A DNA stretch of 64,000 nucleotides from Actinoplanes oblitus (lineage in GTDB: Bacteria > Actinomycetota > Actinomycetes > Mycobacteriales > Micromonosporaceae). The stretch is taken from contig NZ_CP126980.1 of NCBI RefSeq assembly GCF_030252345.1, forward strand, positions 9,123,501-9,187,500, in the 5' to 3' direction. Below, in pieces: positions 60,896 to 64,000 of this stretch. The notes beneath the pieces were generated by a model. It saw only the letters and a list, made by a program, of their open reading frames with translations. It ran no database searches and was not told the origin of the DNA. The first letter of the stretch is position 1. Each line of letters starts with the position of its first letter. A program made the position numbers and the translations under genes.

Positions 60896-61677
60896 CAGAC
60901 GTGCTCCTGGTCGACCGCACCGACGCGGTCGTCACGCTGACCCTGAACCGCCCCGAGGCGATGAACTCCTTCACCGTGGACCTCAAGGAGGCCCTGCGGG
61001 ACACCCTGGCGGAGCTGGAGACGGACCGGTCCTGCCGGGCGATCGTCCTGGCCGGCGCCGGGCACGCCTTCTGCGGCGGCCAGGACCTGCGCGAGCACGC
61101 CACGCTGCTGGAGAAGAGCACCGACCTGGACACCGTCCGGGTGCACTACAACCCGATCGCCCAGCGGCTGGCCAGCATGCCCAAACCGGTGATCGCGGCG
61201 GTGCGCGGGATGGCCGCCGGGGCCGGCGCGTCGCTGGCCATGCTCGCCGACTTCCGGGTCGGCGGGCCGGCCACCAAGTTCCTGATGGCGTTCGCCAACG
61301 TCGGCCTGGCCGGCGACAGCGGCATCTCCTGGTCGCTGCCGCGGATCGTCGGGCACGCCCGGGCGGTCGAACTGCTGCTGCTGGCCGAGCCGGTGCGGGC
61401 CGAGCGGGCCTACGAGATCGGCATGCTCTCCCGGCTGGTGGACGACGACGAGCAGGTGCTGCCGGCCGCCCAGGAGCTGGCCGCGCGCCTGGCCGCCGGC
61501 CCGACGGTGGCCTACGGCGCGATCAAGCGGGAGCTGTCCATCGGTGACGCCGGGACGCTCTCCGACGCGCTCGCCGCCGAGGCGCAGGCCCAGTCGATCT
61601 GCGGCGCGACGGCCGACCACAAGAACGCGGTCGACGCCTTCGTCAACAAGCGGAAGCCGGTCTACGAGGGCCGCTGA
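60892..61677 (+). CDS. enoyl-CoA hydratase/isomerase, PaaG-like
   Basis: A 261-aa crotonase-fold protein. It has VTLTLNRPEAMNSFTVDLKE, LAGAGHAFCGGQDLREHA (CoA-binding, oxyanion hole), AAVRGMAAGAGASLAMLADF and NVGLAGDSGISWSLPRIVGH. The Glu of true hydratases at the second catalytic position is Asp (AGDSG), as in the ring-epoxide isomerase PaaG. With the coupled PaaX-type regulator, a step of phenylacetyl-CoA or a related aromatic-CoA breakdown is plausible, although no other paa genes are in the window. The ATG overlaps the PaaX stop by four bases. Confidence 0.9.
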   Translation: MTDVLLVDRTDAVVTLTLNRPEAMNSFTVDLKEALRDTLAELETDRSCRAIVLAGAGHAFCGGQDLREHATLLEKSTDLDTVRVHYNPIAQRLASMPKPVIAAVRGMAAGAGASLAMLADFRVGGPATKFLMAFANVGLAGDSGISWSLPRIVGHARAVELLLLAEPVRAERAYEIGMLSRLVDDDEQVLPAAQELAARLAAGPTVAYGAIKRELSIGDAGTLSDALAAEAQAQSICGATADHKNAVDAFVNKRKPVYEGR

Positions 61678-61697
61678 CCGACTCGAGGTCCGCTTTC

Positions 61698-61741
61698 CAC
61701 CGATTTACGGTACGCCGCTCCGGTCGTACCGTAAATCGGTG
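61698..61741. terminator. 17-bp hairpin, copy 2 of a dispersed element
   Basis: CACCGATTTACGGTACG pairs perfectly with CGTACCGTAAATCGGTG across a 10-base loop, then TTGATCTTGTGATT follows. It lies between two converging genes. Its right arm (61726-61747) matches 48053-48074 at 19 of 22 positions. Confidence 0.88.
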
Positions 61742-61753
61742 TTGATCTTGTGA

Positions 61754-62263
61754 TTAGTCCTCGTCCTCTTCCTCGGGATCCTGGTTCGCCTCGATCCCCA
61801 GGACGAAGGCCTGCATGGCCAGCTCGTCCCCGGACGGCCAGACATAGGTCGGCAGCTCGCGCGGCCCCAGGTCGGACACGTGCGACCAGAACTGCCGCAC
61901 CGCCTCGGCCGGACCGGCCGCCTCGATCGGCAGCGCCACGCTGACCAGCCAGCTCCGTTTCGGCAGCGGCCGGCCCAGCCGCTCGGCGAAGCGCTCGAAG
62001 TCCGCCTCCGCCACCGCGCCACCGGCGACCAGGTCACCGGCCGGGATCGGCTCGTCGAAGGCGCGGCGCAGGTAGGCCAGGGCGAGGTACTCCCCGGCTT
62101 TCTCCACCCGGCCCAGGGCCACCACGTGGTCGTCGGCGATCAGCAGCGCCTCGTCGCCGGGCGACACGCCGGCCGGGCCGCCCTTCACCACCACGACGTC
62201 CTGCTGGAACAACCGCTCCGTCGCCCACTGCTCCGACGGGATGACCACCGACCATCGCACCAT
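61754..62263 (-). CDS. conserved protein of unknown function
   Basis: A 169-aa soluble protein. It begins MVRWSVVIPSEQWATERLFQ, continues DEALLIADDHVVALGRVEKA with GEYLALAYLRRAFDEPIPAG, then RPLPKRSWLVSVALPIEAAG, and ends in a run of Glu and Asp. I recognise no named domain; the first half looks like a small beta-rich EVE/PUA-like fold, which is only an impression. The start at 62263 lies 5 bases beyond the end of tag on the same strand, so it probably belongs to the tag operon. Confidence 0.8.
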   Translation of the reverse strand: MVRWSVVIPSEQWATERLFQQDVVVVKGGPAGVSPGDEALLIADDHVVALGRVEKAGEYLALAYLRRAFDEPIPAGDLVAGGAVAEADFERFAERLGRPLPKRSWLVSVALPIEAAGPAEAVRQFWSHVSDLGPRELPTYVWPSGDELAMQAFVLGIEANQDPEEEDED

Positions 62264-62267
62264 GGCC

Positions 62268-62846
62268 CTATCCCATCACGGGAACCCAGCAGCCGATGAG
62301 GTGGTCGTCAACCATGCCGGTGGCCTGCATCAACGCGTACGCCGTGGTGGGCCCGACGAACTTGAAACCGCGCTTCTTCAGCGTCTTGGCCAGCGCGGTG
62401 GACTCCGGTGTCACGGCCGGGATGTCGGAGCGTCGCGCCGGCCGGGGGCGGGGTGCCGGCGCGAAGGACCAGAGCAACTCGGTCAGCTCGCCGGGCGCCA
62501 GCTCGGCGGCGACGCGGGCGTTGTGCAGCGCGGCGTCGACCTTCATCCGGTTCCGCACGATGCCCGGGTCGGCCATCAGCCGGGCCGCGTCGGCCTCGCC
62601 GAACGAGGCGACCTTGGCGATCGCGAAATCCTGGAAGGCCGCCCGGAACGCCGGGCGCTTGCGCAGGATGGTGATCCAGGACAGCCCGGACTGGAACGCC
62701 TCCAGGGTGAGCCGCTCGAACAGCGCGTCGTCGCCGCGGACCGGCTTGCCCCACTCCTCGTCGTGGTACACCGAGTAGTCCGGCGAGCCGGCGCCCCAGA
62801 AACAGCGGGCCCTGCCGTCGTCGCCGATCGCCAGGTCGCCGGTCAC
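62268..62846 (-). CDS. tag: DNA-3-methyladenine glycosylase I
   Basis: Tag excises 3-methyladenine from DNA after alkylation. The 192-aa enzyme shows RCFWGAGSPDYSVYHDEEWG near the N-terminus, ALFERLTLEAFQSGLSWITI, LRKRPAFRAAFQDF and the zinc-ligand C-terminus HLIGCWVP. The GTG at 62846 overlaps the stop of the SRPBCC gene by four bases. In M. tuberculosis the corresponding gene tagA lies beside a DivIVA-like gene, as here with one extra gene between. A longer open frame upstream is a shadow. Confidence 0.94.
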   Translation of the reverse strand: MTGDLAIGDDGRARCFWGAGSPDYSVYHDEEWGKPVRGDDALFERLTLEAFQSGLSWITILRKRPAFRAAFQDFAIAKVASFGEADAARLMADPGIVRNRMKVDAALHNARVAAELAPGELTELLWSFAPAPRPRPARRSDIPAVTPESTALAKTLKKRGFKFVGPTTAYALMQATGMVDDHLIGCWVPVMG

Positions 62847-63316
62847 GGCAGCCGGCCCTGCTCGACCAGGCGGCCGAAGCGCTTCAGGGCGCCGGTGAAG
62901 CTGAGCTTGGAGCCCGGCCAGAGGACCGGCCAGGCGATCTTGCCGACCGGGCCGGGTGGCAGGTGGAACCACTCGTGCAGGACCACCTGGGTGCGGTCGC
63001 CGGACATCGCGGTGCAGCGCATCGAGCCGGGGCCACGCAGCACCTTGCCGCAGTGCACGACGCGGACCTCGTACGGCGCGTTCACCTTCACCACGCGCAG
63101 CTCGTCCCGCAGCACCGCCGGGCCGAGCGCGGTGACCGCCTCGACCAGGCTGCCCTCGCCACCGTCGCCCTCGACCACCCGGACCCGGGTGAACGGGATC
63201 CACTCGGACTGTTTCTCCCAGTCCATGAACGCGGCGAAGACCTTCGCGGCCGGGGCGTTCACGATCACCGTGGCGGTGACCTCCCCGGTACCCGGTTCGG
63301 CGGCGTCGTCGCTCAT
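62843..63316 (-). CDS. SRPBCC family protein
   Basis: A 157-aa START/polyketide-cyclase-like protein: GEVTATVIVNAPAAKVFAAF, then DWEKQSEWIPFTRVRVVEGD, and a C-terminal helix (LWPGSKLSFTGALKRFGRLV). The domain binds hydrophobic ligands in a helix-grip cavity; no specific ligand can be told. It overlaps tag (GTGA) and the DivIVA-like gene (ATGA), giving three overlapping coupled genes. Confidence 0.9.
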   Translation of the reverse strand: MSDDAAEPGTGEVTATVIVNAPAAKVFAAFMDWEKQSEWIPFTRVRVVEGDGGEGSLVEAVTALGPAVLRDELRVVKVNAPYEVRVVHCGKVLRGPGSMRCTAMSGDRTQVVLHEWFHLPPGPVGKIAWPVLWPGSKLSFTGALKRFGRLVEQGRLP

Positions 63317-63789
63317 CGGCTCTCCGCCGGCTCCTCGTCGGCCTTCTCCTCGACCTGGTCCGCCGCGACCTCGTCGGCCGGCACCTCGTCCGCCGGGACC
63401 TCCGCCACGACGGGCTCGGCGGAGCCCGGCGCGACGGCTGCCTCGCGGGCCGCCCGCAGCGCGTCGGCGTCCGCCGTCCGGCCCTCGCGCAACGCCGTCA
63501 CCTCGGCCTCCAGCACCCCGATCAGTTCACCCTTGTAGCCGATGTCGTACGCCGCCCGCTGCAGCGCCTGATCGACCTGGGACATCCGGTACCCACGCCA
63601 GGCGGTGTCGAACTTCGTCCTGGCGATGTCGTCCTCGCCGAGCGGCCGGTCCCCGGGCAGCGGCACCGACTTGCCGTCCGGCTCGACCGGGGTGAGCCCG
63701 GAGTCGCCTCCGCTCAGAAGAACGGTCACGCCGAAGACGATCGTCCCGACGACCAGTGCTACGACAATGAAGAGCAGAAGCTGACTCAT
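63313..63789 (-). CDS. membrane protein with DivIVA-type motif
   Basis: A 158-aa protein with an N-terminal helix (MSQLLLFIVVALVVGTIVFG) and the DivIVA-domain segment FDTAWRGYRMSQVDQALQRA, followed by a coiled region. The tail is an acidic Ala/Glu/Pro/Val repeat (EVPADEVPADEV). Position beside tag matches Rv1209. A role in polar or membrane-associated organisation is inferred from the DivI1A motif. The ATG at 63789 puts the helix at the N-terminus. Confidence 0.87.
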   Translation of the reverse strand: MSQLLLFIVVALVVGTIVFGVTVLLSGGDSGLTPVEPDGKSVPLPGDRPLGEDDIARTKFDTAWRGYRMSQVDQALQRAAYDIGYKGELIGVLEAEVTALREGRTADADALRAAREAAVAPGSAEPVVAEVPADEVPADEVAADQVEEKADEEPAESR

Positions 63790-63947
63790 GCGCACGATGT
63801 TGACATGTCGGCTTTCCGTAGGCGAGTCCGCCACCCACCCTCAGCGCCCGGTGCGTCTCTCCGGACGCGGACCGGAAGCCGGTGATCATGGCAGTCGGTC
63901 CGCCGGCCGGTGGTCCGGATGGTGGCCGCGGTCCGGCCCGGTGCGCG

Positions 63948-63966
63948 GCCTGCCTTCCGGGCAGGC
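63948..63966 (-). terminator. short hairpin after the upstream gene
   Basis: GCCTGCC pairs with GGCAGGC across a 5-base loop, a few bases beyond the stop codon at 63970-63972 on the minus strand. It probably ends the partial gene. Confidence 0.55.
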
Positions 63967-63969
63967 GCT

Positions 63970-64000
63970 TCAGCTCCAGGTCAGCACGCGCTTGCGCCAG
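63970..64000 (-). CDS. 3' end of a gene cut by the window edge
   Basis: Only nine codons are visible: the minus strand reads WRKRVLTWS and TGA, followed by a hairpin. The position just upstream of a DivIVA-like gene and tag suggests glucosyl-3-phosphoglycerate synthase (gpgS), as in M. tuberculosis, but the fragment is too short to prove this. Confidence 0.35.
   Translation of the reverse strand, partial: WRKRVLTWS

Overview
The window is a stretch of very GC-rich chromosomal DNA (roughly 70% GC or more by eye, strongly G/C-biased third codon positions, many GTG starts). The gene families and gene order are those of an actinomycete. My inference is a filamentous member of the Micromonosporaceae such as Actinoplanes: the order resembles Mycobacterium tuberculosis Rv0991c-Rv1019 and Rv1208-Rv1234, but without mycobacterial genes such as rpfB at their usual places. 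No plasmid, prophage, transposase, CRISPR array or rRNA operon is visible. Almost everything is core chromosome, with intergenic minisatellites and one intein as the less ordinary content.

Layout. 1-4.3 kb: rplY (partial)-prs-glmU read leftward, tRNA-Gln, then a TetR regulator. 4.3-9.6 kb: a leftward series of a DUF4383 membrane protein, an ABC-F ATPase, ispE, a 26-codon ORF coupled on both sides, ksgA and tatD. 9.6-17.7 kb: an unknown protein, a secreted PKD-like protein with a TPSE-repeat stalk, metG, an unknown membrane protein, and the divergent rsmI / protein O-mannosyltransferase pair. 17.7-19.3 kb: a 1.7 kb gene-free tract with an 18-bp minisatellite, one copy of a dispersed repeat and a 63-bp tandem array. 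19.3-26.1 kb: a Pro/Thr-rich membrane-anchored protein coupled to a deacetylase-glycosyltransferase fusion, a GAF protein with a degenerate histidine-kinase core, DUF2199, and an LPITG-type surface protein. 26.6-34.2 kb: tRNA-Ala and the conserved block glpR/sepX-GNAT-glp (moeA-like)-galU, a diguanylate cyclase, 5-formyl-THF cyclo-ligase, and an FmdB/Ruc-type zinc-ribbon protein behind a CIRCE operator.

34.3-42.0 kb: a SAF/CpaB-like protein, small actinobacterial conserved proteins, DUF2231, a Fur-family repressor, a DUF2236 oxygenase-like protein, a RecB-like nuclease, MarC, a PHP phosphoesterase (probable CTG start), a PH-domain membrane protein, a 52-aa membrane peptide and a zinc-ribbon DUF6758-like protein. 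42.0-45.0 kb: a promoter and 26-codon ORF, CRP-like palindromes, a sigma-R-type promoter, thioredoxin, and an Rv2578c-family radical SAM protein interrupted by an intein inside its iron-sulfur motif. 45-51.6 kb: CoA-binding protein, SDR, lipoprotein, EamA transporter, HAD hydrolase and a small unknown protein, separated by minisatellites (26, 69, 36 and 63 bp). 51.6-59.8 kb: PhzF, then soluble MgtE/CBS-DUF1003-mrp rightward, tatB-htrA leftward, an O-methyltransferase, pepA and DUF3117. 59.9-64 kb: a PaaX regulator with a candidate operator coupled to a PaaG-like gene, then a leftward overlapping group with tag, an SRPBCC protein, a DivIVA-like protein and the end of another gene.

Themes. The window joins envelope precursor synthesis (glmU, galU, ispE, PMT, deacetylase-GT), translation (metG, ksgA, rsmI, rplY, prs, two tRNAs) and protein quality control or export (thioredoxin, FmdB/Ruc, HtrA, TatB, PepA). 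The best evidence for regulation is the CIRCE element, the sigma-R-type promoter and the PaaX-side palindrome. I did not find an obviously new multi-gene system. The least explained items are the two coupled or leadered micro-ORFs, the paired 63-bp array family, the two other dispersed repeat families and the decayed intein endonuclease.
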